Shown: piece after piece, positions 35,406 to 47,160 of the stretch
Numbering within the stretch: position 1 is the first letter of the stretch
Layout of the letters: every line of letters starts with the position of its first letter
DNA from: Corynebacterium silvaticum
GTDB taxonomy: Bacteria; Actinomycetota; Actinomycetes; Mycobacteriales; Mycobacteriaceae
Reading direction: 5' to 3'
Assembly (NCBI RefSeq): GCF_004382825.2
Contig: NZ_SDQO02000001.1
Span: 620,001 to 684,000 of the forward strand
DNA length: 64,000 nt
The notes under the pieces: generated by a model
What the model was told of the DNA's origin: nothing
Seen by the model: the letters and a program-made list of their open reading frames with translations, nothing else
The model's database searches: none
Translations under genes and position numbers: made by a program

Positions 35406-38169
35406 ATGGATCGTAGTCACCTCACCGCTATTCGAGGCCGCGCGCAACAGCTCATCTCCCTCAAAGATAGAGCCGTTGCCGTGGCCTCATATGTTTCTGG
35501 AGACCTCCCCACAGCTCGTGCCGTACACATGGGGATTGAGGCCGGATCGGTGCGATTGATTGACACATCCACTATCACCTGGCCACACGGGCTTTACCTG
35601 CACGCAGAGTTCGCCGAGGAAAAAGAAACGATAGCGGCCACAGTGCAGAGCTATTCTGCACTCATTAACCCACTGATCCCGTTGCTAGATCAGTCTGCGA
35701 ACGCCGCAAACGGCCGGCTTTTCAGCTTCTTTAGCTCTACTAACGTCGCTGCCGCTCAACAAGCAACAGCCGAGCTAGAACGCCTCCTATCAAACCCCGC
35801 CATTGATAGCGCCACGCTGAGCATCATGCATATTCTTTCGCGTGCCGACGACGCCAATCGCGCCCAACACCTAGGCGTACACCTCACCCCAGGCATCCAC
35901 GGCACACCAGAACACTACCTTGCCGCTGCCCGCGGCTCCCTGGCACAGGCCCTTGGGATAGGCGTGGGAATAGGCACCGCGACTTTCGATTCCCTCGACC
36001 GTAGCTATGTGATCCCCGCCAGGAGACTAGTAACCCAGATAGAAAACGACCCCAATTCTGTCTCTAACCTGCGAGGGCAAGCAGAACACATTGCACGAGC
36101 AATCACATCGCGTCAAGCCTCCGAACTCGTACGCGGCCTACCGCTAGACGCACTCAAAGAAGTCACCAATGAGCGCCTAAGATTCACCGGGCTGGAAAAC
36201 GTGGGAGTTTTTAGCGTGCTTGACGTGCTCTCAACCCCAGAGACTACGCTCACCCAGGTATCCGGGATCGGGGCCGCCACCGCCAAAAGAATCAAAGGCG
36301 CTGCCCAGACACTTTACTCTGAGGCCATGGCAGCACCACTGACCAACCTTGGAGACACCCGCACACCCGAACTAGTACAGCTGCTACAAATACTGGCCCG
36401 CTTTGAACAAGCCGACAACCTGTCGGAAGAGCAACGCAATAGAAGAGACCGACTCATCGGATACTTCCGCGGCACCCCACGAGACATCGCGCTTATCGGC
36501 GCCCCCTTCCTTGTCGCCCGCACGGCAAACCCCACAGGGCTTATCGACCCCTCCTCAACACAGCGCAGCACCGACGCAGATTATGAGCAGTTCATCGAAG
36601 ACATCTCGTGGGCTAACGCAGCACCCCAAACATTTGCCACGCCTCCCGTTGCAGACCCTGGTGAAGCCGTGTGGGAGGACTACCAAACGCGCCCGGCGCA
36701 CTACCAAACCCTCTGGTCTGCATTAAGACAAGTAGAAAGCAATGAATCAGGGCAATCTGCCCTGCCAGAAGAGACAATCGCCAAAATACGAGCTCTTCGC
36801 CTCGATCAATCACTGCTCACAGAGCTTTACCTTCGCGGATACCAAAGCTTTGGTGCCAAATTCGCTCTAGTACAAAAGAAAGTCATCCTCGGCGATGAAA
36901 TGAGCCTAGGAAAAACAGTCCAAGCTATCGCTGCCGCAGCGCATATCGTCGCACAAGCAGACACCGCAGAAGACGCACGAATACTCGTGGTAGTGCCTGC
37001 GTCCCTCATCGTTAACTGGCGCCGAGAGTTCGGCAAATTCTCAACAATCCCTGTCCATGTGGCCCACGGAGAACTCAAAGAAGCAGCCCTGTCCACCTGG
37101 ACCACCAAAGGCGGAGTGCTGATCGTCACCTATGAAGGCGCACGATCCTTACCAATCCCCGCGCCAGCCATATCCATCATTGATGAGGCACACTTCATCA
37201 AAAACCCCGCCGCCCAACGATCCCAAGCCGTCAAAGCTCTCATCGAACAGTCCGAATACGCACTGCTTATGACAGGCACCCCGCTAGAAAATCGACTGAG
37301 CGAATTCCGTCAACTAGTCGCTTACATACAACCAGACCTACTTACTAGATCACAAAGAAAACCTCCGCCCACAACAATTTAAAACCGCAATCGCGCCAGC
37401 TTATCTCCGCAGAAATCAAACAGACGTCCTTGACGAGCTCCCCACGAAAATCGAGACAGATGAGTGGATCGACCTCACAGAACAGGATCTCGCAGAATAT
37501 AAACACGCCGTGGCAGAAGGCAATTGGATGTCCGCGCGCCGGGCTGCGATGGTCGCGCAACGCCCGCTGTGTGCAAAAGTTGAACGAATCATCGAACTCG
37601 CTGATGAGGCCGCCACCGAAGGCCGGAACATCCTTATCTTTAGCTACTTTAGAAATGTCCTTGATCGGCTACATCTTGAGTTTGGCCAGAGAAGCGTCGG
37701 AATCATCAACGGCGATGTTGCTCCGATTAAAAGACAAGAGCTCGTGGACAGGCTTGGGTCCAATGGACAAGACGTTTTGTTGGCTCAGATAAGTGCCGGG
37801 GGCGTGGGGCTTAATATCCAAAAGGCGAGCGTGGTGATGCTCACCGAAGTACAGGTAAAGCCTGCGTTAGAAGATCAAGCCATTGCCAGGGCGCACCGCA
37901 TGGGACAAACAAAGCCGGTAAGCGTTTATAGGTTGCTCGGAGATGAGACCATCGATGAACGATTACTGGAGATCAATGCTCAGAAACGTAAGCTTTTCGA
38001 CGAATACGCGCGCGAAGCAGCATCGGCAGACGTGCACGATGCGGTCGATGTGTCTGAAGCTCAACTAGCTAAGGATATTTTAGCTGCCGAGCGTGTGCGT
38101 CTTGGACTAGATTCTGCTGAGCCTTTTGAGACCGCGGATGCTGCAGAAAACGTTGCGGATTCGCAGTAG
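35406..38169 (+). pseudogene. SNF2-family DNA/RNA helicase with +1 frameshift
   Basis: Two frames together encode about 920 residues. Frame one (35406-37382) has an N-terminal domain of unknown role, a helix-hairpin-helix (LTQVSGIGAATAKRIKGAA, about residues 278-296), helicase motif I GDEMSLGKTVQAIA, motif II DEAH and motif III LLMTGTPLENRLSEF. After YIQPDLL the correct frame shifts by +1 within about 37339-37350 and continues LDHKENLRPQQFKTAIAPAY, then the second RecA domain with ISAGGVGLNIQKA and AIARAHRMGQTKPV to 38169. One inserted base explains the break. An internal GTG at 37510 could start only a C-terminal fragment. All motifs are otherwise intact, so the lesion is recent or a sequence error. 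Confidence 0.85.
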
Positions 38170-38191
38170 CATCCTGGTCTAGCGTGGCAGG

Positions 38192-38220
38192 TAAGCGCCT
38201 GCCTTGTGGAGGCGCTTATT
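38192..38220. terminator. Terminator between the SNF2 gene and the metallopeptidase gene
   Basis: Perfect 9-bp arms TAAGCGCCT and AGGCGCTTA with a 9-base loop, then TTTG on the plus strand. The right arm contains the stop codon of the minus-strand metallopeptidase gene. Confidence 0.75.
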
Positions 38221-39091
38221 TGTAGACGTTGCGTTGGAGGAAATCGCAGGAGCTCATCTTCCCCGAGCGATACCCGGCAAGGAACGCCTCTTGGCGCTGC
38301 TGAGAAGAACCGTGTGTAAAGGATTCTTTGTTGACTCGTCCGGTAGCGCGCTCCTGAATATTATCGTCTCCCACTGCGCGTGCGGCGTTGATAGCGTCGT
38401 TAACCTGCGCCTCGGTGATTGGCTCTAAGAAAGCGTTCTCGCCTTTATCCGCGTAATGTCCCCAGACTCCCGCGTAGCAGTCTGCCTGGAGCTCGATCTT
38501 CACTGCATTAGAATTAGGGCCGGGGTCATTGTAATTGGATAGGCCTAGAGTGCCCTCAATGTTTTGGATGTGGTGACCGATCTCGTGGGCAACGATGTAT
38601 TCCTGTGCAAACGGGGTGTTTTTACCGCCGTATTTGGACAGTTGATCGAAGAAACTCACGTCAAAATAAGCGGTCTGATCGCTGGGGCAGTAAAAAGGTC
38701 CCGTAGCGGCGGATGCAGCGCCGCACCCCGTGTTGGTGGCGTTGTTAAACACAACTAGTTGAGGTTTTTTAAAAGCTAGACCGGCTTGGGCGGGGAGCTG
38801 TTCCGCCCACATTTGGTTGACGGAAATGCCAGTGAACTCTACGCGGCAATCTGTGCGCTGATTCGCGTCATCAGTCGTTTTACAGTGCTCCAATGTGCCA
38901 GAGCTTTGAGAGGTTTGTGGCTGGTTAGTGTCTCCCAAAAACTGGCCTAGGTCAGAAGGACTTCCACCCATGAGCAAAAAGATGCCCACGAGAAGGAGGG
39001 TTCCGATACCGCCGCCGGCCGCGATTTTTCCACCACCGCCACCAGTGCGCGCAAGGTTTTCAGGCTTTTCTATACCGCCACGGAAAGTCAT
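38216..39091 (-). CDS. ypfJ: Neutral zinc metallopeptidase, YpfJ family, membrane-anchored
   Basis: 291 residues. MTFRGGIEKPENLARTGGGG is the family's usual N-terminus, followed by one membrane helix (about residues 27-47). The zinc motif HEIGHHIQ lies near residue 165 in the external domain, with QADCYAGVWGHYA supplying the further Glu/Asp region. Substrate unknown. The ATG at 39091 gives the conserved start; a GTG at 39109 is also open. A GATAAT sequence lies only 3 bases before the ATG, so the promoter position is unclear. Confidence 0.88.
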   Translation of the reverse strand: MTFRGGIEKPENLARTGGGGGKIAAGGGIGTLLLVGIFLLMGGSPSDLGQFLGDTNQPQTSQSSGTLEHCKTTDDANQRTDCRVEFTGISVNQMWAEQLPAQAGLAFKKPQLVVFNNATNTGCGAASAATGPFYCPSDQTAYFDVSFFDQLSKYGGKNTPFAQEYIVAHEIGHHIQNIEGTLGLSNYNDPGPNSNAVKIELQADCYAGVWGHYADKGENAFLEPITEAQVNDAINAARAVGDDNIQERATGRVNKESFTHGSSQQRQEAFLAGYRSGKMSSCDFLQRNVYK

Positions 39092-39411
39092 GGAATTATC
39101 ATGCCACACGACTTGACCCTTTCATCGGCGCTCAAGAGGAAAAGAAGGAAAGATTCAGCAATACTTCACCTAAAAGCCGAGAAAAGAATGAGAAATCCGT
39201 CAAAAGAATGCCCTCTGTCACGTGCTTAGGCTAGTCCAGGTCTTTGCATGGCCTTATGGGCAAAGGTTTTCCTGTGTCTTTCTACCTTGTCAATCACGGA
39301 ATAATAATTGTGGCGCCCGCTGTCGCGCGGGGCGTACCTCAAGGGGTAGAATCGAGCAGTTGATAAGCAAAGGGCGGATTGAATCCGCACAAGCGAAAGG
39401 ATTTGGTGCAC

Positions 39412-41205
39412 GTGTTGCGCACTCATCTCGCGGGTGATCTCCGTAAGGATATCGCTGGGCAGACTGTTACCCTCACTGGTTGGGTTTCTCGCCGTCGTGA
39501 TCACGGTGGCGTTATCTTCATCGACCTAAGGGAATCTTCTGGTCTTGTTCAGGTGGTCTTCCGTGAGAACGACGTGGCCGAGAAAGCTCACCATTTACGC
39601 AGTGAGTTCTGCGTCAAGGTTACTGGTGTCGTGGAAGCTCGCCCTGAAGGATCTGAGAACCCTAACCTAGCGTCGGGTGAGATCGAGGTGAACGTTAGCG
39701 ATCTTGAGATCTTGAACGAAGCCGCAGCACTGCCGTTCCAAATCGACGATGCATCCCAAAGCGGCGGAGAAGTGGGAGAGGAAGCGCGACTGAAGTACCG
39801 CTACCTCGACCTCCGCCGTCCTACACAGGGTGGGGCACTGCGTCTGCGTTCAAAAGCTAACCAGGCAGCACGTCGAGTGCTCGATACCCATGACTTTGTG
39901 GAGATCGAGACTCCTACGCTGACTCGCTCTACCCCTGAAGGCGCACGAGACTTCCTAGTACCTGCTCGTTTGAAGCCTGGCTCATGGTACGCGCTTCCTC
40001 AATCACCACAGCTTTTCAAGCAGCTGCTGATGGTTGCAGGCATGGAGCGCTATTACCAGATTGCGCGCTGTTACCGAGACGAGGACTTCCGTGCTGACCG
40101 CCAGCCGGAGTTCACTCAGCTTGACATCGAGATGAGCTTCGTCGACCAAGATGACGTCATTGCTCTTGCAGAAGAAATTGTTACCGAGATCTGGAAACTC
40201 ATCGGTTACAACATTCCTACCCCGATCCCACGTATGACGTATGCCGATGCTATGCGTCTTTACGGCTCTGATAAACCAGACCTGCGCTTTGACATCAAGA
40301 TCGTAGAGTGCGCTGATTACTTCAAGGACACCACTTTCCGTGTTTTCCAAAACGAATACGTGGGCGCTGTGGTCATGGAAGGCGGAGCATCGCAGCCACG
40401 TCGTCAGCTCGATGCATGGCAAGAGTGGGCTAAGCAGCGTGGCGCAAAGGGACTTGCATACATTTTGGTGGGAGAAGACGGAGAACTGTCTGGCCCAGTA
40501 GCCAAGAACATCACTGAGGCAGAGCGCGCTGGAATTGCTGCGCACGTTGGGGCAAAACCAGGCGACTGCATCTTCTTTGCCGCCGGTGACACAAAGAGCT
40601 CTCGTGCCCTCCTTGGCGCAGCCCGTGGCGAGATTGCTCGCAAGCTGGACCTTATCAAGGATGGCGATTGGGCCTTTACCTGGGTCGTCGACGCGCCTTT
40701 GTTTGAATCTGCCGCGGACGCTACCGCTTCTGGTGACGTAGCTCTAGGACATTCCAAGTGGACGGCTGTGCACCACGCGTTTACTTCTCCAAAGCCAGAA
40801 TGGATGGAATCCTTCGACGAAAACCCAGGTGAGGCTACAGCCTACGCTTACGATATCGTCTGCAACGGCAACGAGATCGGCGGAGGTTCGATTCGTATCC
40901 ACCGCCGTGATGTGCAAGAACGCGTGTTCAAGGTCATGGGCATCACGGAAGAAGAAGCTCGTGAGAAGTTTGGCTTCTTGCTTGACGCCTTCGCTTTCGG
41001 TGCGCCGCCACACGGTGGAATCGCCTTTGGTTGGGACCGCATTGTCTCCCTGCTGGGCGGCTTTGATTCTATTCGTGACGTCATTGCCTTCCCCAAGTCC
41101 GGCGGCGGAGTTGATCCGCTAACTGACGCTCCTGCGCCGATCCCACTGGAACAGCGTCGTGAGACAGGGGTAGATTTCAAACCTAAGAAGAAGTCTGCGG
41201 AATAG
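39412..41205 (+). CDS. aspS: Aspartate--tRNA ligase
   Basis: 597 residues. OB-fold anticodon domain ([19 protein letters not shown], about 17-35), class II core with motif 2 ([20 protein letters not shown]), the bacterial GAD insertion domain, and motif 3 ([10 protein letters not shown]). GTG at 39412 gives the expected [11 protein letters not shown] start with AAAGGA 10 bases upstream; a GTG at 39406 is two codons earlier. It may be non-discriminating (also charging tRNA-Asn), as in many actinobacteria; the sequence alone does not settle this for me. Confidence 0.96.
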   Translation: MLRTHLAGDLRKDIAGQTVTLTGWVSRRRDHGGVIFIDLRESSGLVQVVFRENDVAEKAHHLRSEFCVKVTGVVEARPEGSENPNLASGEIEVNVSDLEILNEAAALPFQIDDASQSGGEVGEEARLKYRYLDLRRPTQGGALRLRSKANQAARRVLDTHDFVEIETPTLTRSTPEGARDFLVPARLKPGSWYALPQSPQLFKQLLMVAGMERYYQIARCYRDEDFRADRQPEFTQLDIEMSFVDQDDVIALAEEIVTEIWKLIGYNIPTPIPRMTYADAMRLYGSDKPDLRFDIKIVECADYFKDTTFRVFQNEYVGAVVMEGGASQPRRQLDAWQEWAKQRGAKGLAYILVGEDGELSGPVAKNITEAERAGIAAHVGAKPGDCIFFAAGDTKSSRALLGAARGEIARKLDLIKDGDWAFTWVVDAPLFESAADATASGDVALGHSKWTAVHHAFTSPKPEWMESFDENPGEATAYAYDIVCNGNEIGGGSIRIHRRDVQERVFKVMGITEEEAREKFGFLLDAFAFGAPPHGGIAFGWDRIVSLLGGFDSIRDVIAFPKSGGGVDPLTDAPAPIPLEQRRETGVDFKPKKKSAE

Positions 41206-41339
41206 TCTGGTATTAAGCGATCCCGCATTTGTGAGAGTTACCGAGGCTTGCCTCGATTATCATCCGAGTCGTTGTGTTTGGTTGTACACCTGCAGTTCGA
41301 CTCGGATGTGGCACGACATGCTCGAGGAGGGCAGTGCAC

Positions 41340-42671
41340 ATGGGCCGAATGAGCAAGAACAGCAAACTTGGTGTCCAAGTGGTCGTTGACCATGCTGAAA
41401 ACAAAACATCCGTCGAATCTATAGTGGAAGCGGCGCAAGAGCTCCTTTCAAAGCGATATGGCGGACGGCAAGAACTACTAGAAGTAGAAAAACTAAACGG
41501 CTCGGGTACTGCGATTGTGCTAAGAGCTAGGGTTGCTCCATCGCCGTTTTTACAGCAACGTTCGGTGGTCCTTAAATATATTCCCCCGACGGGACGGCTT
41601 ATCGACGAATCCACGTTAATGCGGGAAGTGGTTTCTTATCAGTTCACGACTTCCTTGAACGAAGAAGTCCGACCTGGCCCTGTGCTGTTGGCGTATGACG
41701 TTGACGAGCACATCCTGGTCATTTCAGATTCTGGTGATGGCGATACTTTTGCTGACCTGCTTGATAGCTCAAACGCCGATTTGCGTATTGAAATTCTCCG
41801 CAATCTGGGAGAAGCGATAGGCAAGCTGCACGTGGGAACGGCATCCAAAGAGCAGGATTTTGACATCCTTTTGCACCGAATGCTGACCAAGCATCCTGAG
41901 ATCACGGAGATGCACGACTTCCGTGAGCGCTTACTCCGAATGTATATCGAGGTAGGCATCAAGCTCATTGAACAGCAGGGGATCATTGTCCCCGAGGTGG
42001 TAAAGGAATTTGCTGATAATGCCCGACGTCGTTTGACCTCGGGGCAGCATCGAGCGTTTACGCCTTTTGACTTGTCTCCAGACAACATTATCGTTTCCGA
42101 TAAGACGCATTTCTTAGACTATGAGTGGGCTGGGTTCAGGGATGCTGCTTTCGACGTCGCATGCGTGGTGGCTGGTTTCCCGCAGTTCCTCTTTGCTCGT
42201 CCAGTCATGGACGATGAAGCGGACATCTTTATTGACTCTTGGGCACAGCAGGTTGCAGGCATGTGGCCCAACGTTCGGAATCTCTCGCGACTCCATGCCC
42301 GTATCCTTACCGCATTGGTTGGTTGGGCGTTTTCCTCCGTGGCCATGATGCATATGGGATATGACAATGAAGCGTTTGAGGATCTCTATCAGGGGATGGT
42401 TTCCGATGGCGCGGAGTCCATGAATGTTGACGCAATAGTCGCGCGGCTTACGACTTCTGGTAACACTTTGTTGCACGACATCTTCCGTATTGCTGAGGAA
42501 GAAGACGATGAAAATGCCGTTTTTGATGAGGACAAAGAAGCTCTGCTCCTCATCAGAAGAGACCTGTATGAAACATTTGAAGCCTTGTACAGGTTTGCGC
42601 GGCGTGAGTCAGACTCCCGCTTCCCTGTAGTAGCGGATTTTGCAGGTAAGTTCGTAGAAAAGCTCGATTAA
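41340..42671 (+). CDS. Aminoglycoside-phosphotransferase-like kinase fold protein
   Basis: 443 residues; the ATG at 41340 follows GAGGAGGG. The fold resembles APH/choline kinases: the catalytic loop reads FDLSPDNIIV, in place of HGDLHPGN, and the metal-binding DFD/DWE equivalent is FLDYEWAGF. The catalytic Asp and Asn are kept but the preceding His-Gly is not. A long Glu/Asp-rich C-terminal part (about residues 380-443) follows. The substrate is unknown; sequence drift in the loop leaves open that it is a pseudokinase. It stands alone between aspS and a terminator. Confidence 0.75.
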   Translation: MGRMSKNSKLGVQVVVDHAENKTSVESIVEAAQELLSKRYGGRQELLEVEKLNGSGTAIVLRARVAPSPFLQQRSVVLKYIPPTGRLIDESTLMREVVSYQFTTSLNEEVRPGPVLLAYDVDEHILVISDSGDGDTFADLLDSSNADLRIEILRNLGEAIGKLHVGTASKEQDFDILLHRMLTKHPEITEMHDFRERLLRMYIEVGIKLIEQQGIIVPEVVKEFADNARRRLTSGQHRAFTPFDLSPDNIIVSDKTHFLDYEWAGFRDAAFDVACVVAGFPQFLFARPVMDDEADIFIDSWAQQVAGMWPNVRNLSRLHARILTALVGWAFSSVAMMHMGYDNEAFEDLYQGMVSDGAESMNVDAIVARLTTSGNTLLHDIFRIAEEEDDENAVFDEDKEALLLIRRDLYETFEALYRFARRESDSRFPVVADFAGKFVEKLD

Positions 42672-42691
42672 CAGCGTTAAACCAAACGCTG
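42672..42691 (+). repeat. Short hairpin after the kinase-like gene
   Basis: CAGCGTT and AACGCTG pair perfectly around a 6-base loop, starting right after the stop codon. A stronger terminator follows at 42729. Confidence 0.5.
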
Positions 42692-42728
42692 GGCACAGAA
42701 AACGGCTGATTATTCAGGCCTCATTGTG

Positions 42729-42766
42729 TAGAGGTGCTAGGGATATACTTGCACCTCTATGTTTTT
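42729..42766 (+). terminator. Rho-independent terminator after the kinase-like gene
   Basis: TAGAGGTGC and GCACCTCTA form 9 perfect pairs with a 13-base loop, then TGTTTTT. Confidence 0.85.
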
Positions 42767-42875
42767 CACATGGGCTCACGTTCTCATGTTAAGGCTCACT
42801 CAACAATCAGGACTTAACGTGCAGCTGTAGCTTGACCGGATTGTGTTGAACTCAAAGAGGAGGGGCGAACACATC

Positions 42876-44213
42876 ATGGAGGATCTCTTTAGCACCGGGG
42901 AAAAAGGAAACACTGTTAAACCTGAAGTCTTTGCAGCCGGTGCACATTCTCCTCTAGCTGCGAGAATGCGTCCGCGTTCGCTTGACGAGGTCGTGGGACA
43001 GCAGCACTTACTGGGGCCGGGGCGGCCACTACGGCGCCTCATCGAGGGATCAGGTGAGGCATCCGTGATTCTGTACGGGCCACCGGGCACCGGCAAGACT
43101 ACGATCGCGTCGCTTATCAGCTCGGCCACCGGCCATCATTTTGTTGGCTTATCGGCGCTGAACTCCGGAGTAAAAGAAGTGCGTGCTGTGATCGACGAGG
43201 CCCGGCGCAGCCTTATCCACGGCAAGCGGACCGTTTTGTTTATCGACGAGGTGCACCGATTTTCTAAAACACAGCAGGACGCTCTCCTTGCTGCTGTGGA
43301 AAACAGAACTGTGCTCCTTGTTGCTGCCACTACAGAGAACCCTTCTTTTTCCGTCGTTTCTCCGCTTCTGTCCCGATCTTTGGTATTGCAGCTGCAACCA
43401 TTAGATCCGGATGCTATTAAGGAAGTACTTCAACGAGCGATCGTCGATCCCCGTGGATTAGGGGAGCGAATCCAGGTCACAGATGAAGCTCTTGAGCAGC
43501 TGGTGTTGCTAGCAGGCGGAGACGCGCGCAGAGCGCTTACATATCTTGAGGCCGCAGCAGAAGCTATTCCTGATAATGAGCAGCTCACGGTCGACGCTAT
43601 TCGCGAGAACGTAGACCGTGCCATCGTGCGTTATGATCGCGACGGCGATCAGCATTATGACGTGACCAGTGCCTTTATTAAATCAATCAGGGGCTCAGAC
43701 GTGGATGCTGCGTTGCATTATTTGGCGCGAATGATCGATGCAGGGGAGGATCCACGATTTATCGCTAGGAGATTGATCATTCATGCTAGCGAAGACATTG
43801 GTATGGCCGATCCTTCTGCTCTGCAAACAGCTGTAGCGGCAGGGCAAGCAGTTCAGATGATCGGAATGCCTGAGGCTCGGATAACGTTGGCCCAAGCAAC
43901 GATTCATTTAGCTACTGCGCCGAAGTCCAATTCCGTGATTTGTGCAGTAGATGGAGCTCTTGCGGATATCAGAAAAGGGAAATATGGCCCAGTGCCGGCA
44001 CATTTACGTGATGGGCATTATGCGGGAGCAAAACAGCTGGGAAATGCTGTGGGCTATAAATATCCGCACGATGATCCACGTGGCGTGGTACAACAACGCT
44101 ATGTGCCGCCTGAGCTAGATAATGCAGTGTATTACCACCCCACGAAACACGGTGCAGAAAAACGGATTTCTGATTACATTGGCCGGCTTCGTCGGATGAT
44201 TCGGCCTTCGTAG
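42876..44213 (+). CDS. rarA: Replication-associated recombination ATPase RarA (MgsA)
   Basis: 445 residues. [25 protein letters not shown] (opening of the AAA+ core, residues about 27-50), Walker [11 protein letters not shown], Walker [12 protein letters not shown], sensor [16 protein letters not shown], and the C-terminal tetramerisation part with [18 protein letters not shown]. RarA acts at stalled replication forks. GAGGAGGGG lies about 10 bases before the ATG at 42876. Confidence 0.95.
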   Translation: MEDLFSTGEKGNTVKPEVFAAGAHSPLAARMRPRSLDEVVGQQHLLGPGRPLRRLIEGSGEASVILYGPPGTGKTTIASLISSATGHHFVGLSALNSGVKEVRAVIDEARRSLIHGKRTVLFIDEVHRFSKTQQDALLAAVENRTVLLVAATTENPSFSVVSPLLSRSLVLQLQPLDPDAIKEVLQRAIVDPRGLGERIQVTDEALEQLVLLAGGDARRALTYLEAAAEAIPDNEQLTVDAIRENVDRAIVRYDRDGDQHYDVTSAFIKSIRGSDVDAALHYLARMIDAGEDPRFIARRLIIHASEDIGMADPSALQTAVAAGQAVQMIGMPEARITLAQATIHLATAPKSNSVICAVDGALADIRKGKYGPVPAHLRDGHYAGAKQLGNAVGYKYPHDDPRGVVQQRYVPPELDNAVYYHPTKHGAEKRISDYIGRLRRMIRPS

Positions 44214-44445
44214 CGTTGCCCTTCTGCGTTATTTTCGAGGGGACTCGGTGGTATTTGAGGGAGTCAAGCATGGAATCAGGACTGCGAGCGGGTAGAGTAG
44301 TAGCCCGACTGCCTAGATTCTTCCGCGTAGGGTGATGAAGGGCCTCATGAGGCGTGATGGTGTGTGATGCTGGATGCGTCGAAAAGCTGTTGCTGGCCTC
44401 GTGAGTATTACTAGATTCTTAAGACAACAAGCGAGGAACACTGCC

Positions 44446-47118
44446 GTGCAGACCCATGAAATTCGGGAACGCTTCACCAATCACTTTGTTAAAGCTGGCC
44501 ACCAGGCTGTGCCAAGTGCGTCGCTGATCTTGGATGACCCGAACCTGCTTTTTGTTAACGCCGGCATGGTTCCGTTTAAGCCATACTTCCTCGGACAACA
44601 GAACCCGCCATTCCCTAACGGCACTGCTACGTCGATCCAAAAGTGCGTGCGTACTCTGGATATTGAAGAAGTCGGAATTACCACCCGTCACAACACGTTT
44701 TTCCAGATGGCTGGCAACTTTTCTTTCGGCCAGTACTTTAAAGAAGGCGCGATTACCCACGCATGGTCGCTGCTCACGGAGCCCGTAGCCGAAGGCGGAT
44801 TTGGGCTTGATCCAGAACGCCTCTGGGTCACCGTTTATCTTGACGACGACGAGGCCGCCGATATCTGGAACAAAAAGATCGGCATCCCCGCAGAACGTAT
44901 TCAGCGGCTAGGGATGGCAGATAACTACTGGTCAATGGGTGTCCCAGGTCCTTGTGGCCCGTGCTCTGAGATTTACTATGACCGCGGTGCCGCATACGGC
45001 AAAGAAGGCGGCCCAATCGCCGACGATAACCGCTACATGGAGATCTGGAACCTGGTCTTCATGCAGAACGAGCGCGGTGAGGGAATCGGAAAAGACAACT
45101 TTGAGATTCTGGGCCCGCTGCCTAAAAAAAACATTGATACCGGCCTGGGCGTCGAGCGCGTCGCGTGCATTCTCCAAGGCGTAGACAACGTCTATGAGAC
45201 AGACCTGTTGCGTCCAGTTATTGATGTAGCAGAGAAGCTTACGGGTGCTTCCTATGGCGAGGGCGCACCGCAACAGGACCTTATCCGATTCCGCGTGATT
45301 GCGGATCATTCGCGCACTGGCATGATGCTGATCCTTGATGGCGTTACCCCAGGTAACGAGGGTCGTGGGTACATCTTGCGCCGTCTCCTGCGTCGTATCA
45401 TTCGTTCCGCGCACCTTCTTGGCGCCAAGGGCAATACCCTGGAACAATTCATGAACACCATCATGGATACGATGACTCCGTCTTATCCTGAGATCGCGGA
45501 CAACCGTGAGCGTATTCTCAAGGTTGCGCTTACAGAAGAGAAGGCCTTCCTTAAGACGCTTGCCTCCGGAACGCAGCTTTTTGAGGAAAAAGCAGACGAG
45601 GTGAAAACCGAGGGCAAGAAGCTTCTCGACGGCGCATCTGCCTTCAAACTGCACGACACTTACGGTTTCCCCATTGACTTGACTCTGGAAATGGCTGCTG
45701 AGGCTGGACTGGAAGTAGACACTGCTGGTTTTGATTCACTCATGGCTGAGCAACGTGCGCGCGCCAAGGCCGATAACCGGGCTAAGAAGCACGGACACGT
45801 GGATCTCAGTATCTACCGCGAGTGGGTAGACGAGCACCCGACCGAGTTCACGGGATATAGCGAGCTCAGCACGGAATCGAAGGTGCTCGGCATGATCGCC
45901 GGAGGAGCTAAGGTCCATGAGGTCGCCGCTGGTGATGAAGTCGAAATTATCTTGGAAGCCTCTCCGCTGTACGCCGAAGCCGGCGGTCAGATAGGAGACC
46001 GTGGCACAATCGTCATGGGCGATACCATAGTAAACGTCAACGATGTGCAGAAGATCGGCAAGAAACTATGGGTGCACAAGGCAACTGTGGCTCAAGGTGG
46101 ATTAAGCATCGGGGATACGGTTTCTGCGAACGTCGATAAGCAATGGCGCCATAGCGCGCGCCAAGCGCACTCGGCTACGCACTTGATTCACGCGGCACTG
46201 CGTGACGTGCTCGGTCCTACTGCAGTTCAGGCTGGTTCCCTGAACCGGCCAGGGTATCTTCGCTTTGATTTCAACTACACCGAAGCACTGACGGCTGAGC
46301 AGCTCGCACAAATCCAGTTGATCACTAATCAAGCTGTAGACGTTGACTGGGCTGTGAACACCATTGAAACCTCGCTTGATGAGGCGAAAGCTATGGGTGC
46401 TATGGCGCTGTTCGGTGAGAACTACGGTTCTACTGTGCGTGTTGTAGAAATCGGTGGCCCATTCTCAATGGAACTCTGCGGTGGAACTCACGTTGAGCAT
46501 TCCTCGCAGATTGGTCCGGTAGCTATCCTAGGTGAGGCCTCCGTGGGCTCCGGTGTGCGCCGTATCGAGGCATATTCCGGCCTTGACTCGTTCCAGTATT
46601 TGGCAAAAGAACGGGCATTGGTTGAAGGAATCGCTGCCTCGATGAAGGCCAAGACGGATGATGTTCCTGAGCGGATCGCATCTCTTACCCAGAAGCTCAA
46701 GGAGGCTGAAAAAGCCGTGGCCGATCTTCGCGCAGCGCAACTGCGTAACCAGGCCGCTACACTTCTGACGGACGCCGATGAGGTTAACGGAGTGACCGTT
46801 GTGGCCCATCGCTTGGCAGAACACGTTTCCAGCAATGATGTGCGTGCTTTGGCTATCGACCTGAAGTCACGCCTAGGAGATAAACCAGCCGTGATCGCTT
46901 TGATTGCGGAAGACGGCAGCGGCAAGACTCCATTTGTGGTTGCTGCAACGAAGGCTGGAGTCGCACAAGGCGTGAAAGCTAATGAGCTGGCCAAGGTGCT
47001 TGGTGGTTACATCCAAGGTAATGGTGGCGGTAAACCAGATATGGCTCAGGGGTCTGCGCGAGACATCGCGGGCTTTGATTCGGGTGTCGCGGCTGTTAAG
47101 GATGAAATCCGCAGCTAG
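44446..47118 (+). CDS. alaS: Alanine--tRNA ligase
   Basis: 890 residues. Catalytic core from QTHEIRERF to about residue 250, tRNA-recognition part, editing domain with zinc ligands [10 protein letters not shown] (HxxxH) and [10 protein letters not shown] (CxxxH), and the C-Ala domain with a coiled coil (about 715-760) and a Gly-rich end ([12 protein letters not shown]). GTG at 44446 has GAGGAA 8 bases upstream and gives the usual [10 protein letters not shown] start. It is followed by a promoter and a structured RNA before ruvX. Confidence 0.97.
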   Translation: MQTHEIRERFTNHFVKAGHQAVPSASLILDDPNLLFVNAGMVPFKPYFLGQQNPPFPNGTATSIQKCVRTLDIEEVGITTRHNTFFQMAGNFSFGQYFKEGAITHAWSLLTEPVAEGGFGLDPERLWVTVYLDDDEAADIWNKKIGIPAERIQRLGMADNYWSMGVPGPCGPCSEIYYDRGAAYGKEGGPIADDNRYMEIWNLVFMQNERGEGIGKDNFEILGPLPKKNIDTGLGVERVACILQGVDNVYETDLLRPVIDVAEKLTGASYGEGAPQQDLIRFRVIADHSRTGMMLILDGVTPGNEGRGYILRRLLRRIIRSAHLLGAKGNTLEQFMNTIMDTMTPSYPEIADNRERILKVALTEEKAFLKTLASGTQLFEEKADEVKTEGKKLLDGASAFKLHDTYGFPIDLTLEMAAEAGLEVDTAGFDSLMAEQRARAKADNRAKKHGHVDLSIYREWVDEHPTEFTGYSELSTESKVLGMIAGGAKVHEVAAGDEVEIILEASPLYAEAGGQIGDRGTIVMGDTIVNVNDVQKIGKKLWVHKATVAQGGLSIGDTVSANVDKQWRHSARQAHSATHLIHAALRDVLGPTAVQAGSLNRPGYLRFDFNYTEALTAEQLAQIQLITNQAVDVDWAVNTIETSLDEAKAMGAMALFGENYGSTVRVVEIGGPFSMELCGGTHVEHSSQIGPVAILGEASVGSGVRRIEAYSGLDSFQYLAKERALVEGIAASMKAKTDDVPERIASLTQKLKEAEKAVADLRAAQLRNQAATLLTDADEVNGVTVVAHRLAEHVSSNDVRALAIDLKSRLGDKPAVIALIAEDGSGKTPFVVAATKAGVAQGVKANELAKVLGGYIQGNGGGKPDMAQGSARDIAGFDSGVAAVKDEIRS

Positions 47119-47147
47119 TAACGGTATAACGTCTGTGACGTAGATCG

Positions 47148-47153
47148 TATAAT
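47148..47153 (+). promoter_or_regulatory. -10 box after alaS, driving the candidate small RNA
   Basis: Perfect TATAAT 29 bases after the alaS stop. The predicted start, 7-8 bases later, coincides with the first base of a stable hairpin (47161). A similar TATAAC lies at 47125-47130. No good -35 is visible. Confidence 0.55.
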
Positions 47154-47160
47154 GCTGCAT

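Noticed and set aside
37339-37350. Programmed ribosomal frameshift in the SNF2 gene
   Set aside because: No slippery heptamer and no downstream hairpin at the break.
32539-38169. Idea that the 32-38 kb stretch is a mobile island
   Set aside because: No integrase, transposase, tRNA, flanking repeats or sharp base-composition change seen.
44313-44420. Direct repeat CTAGATTCTT at 44313 and 44411 upstream of alaS
   Set aside because: Ten bases, probably chance; no other repeat features or target duplications nearby.
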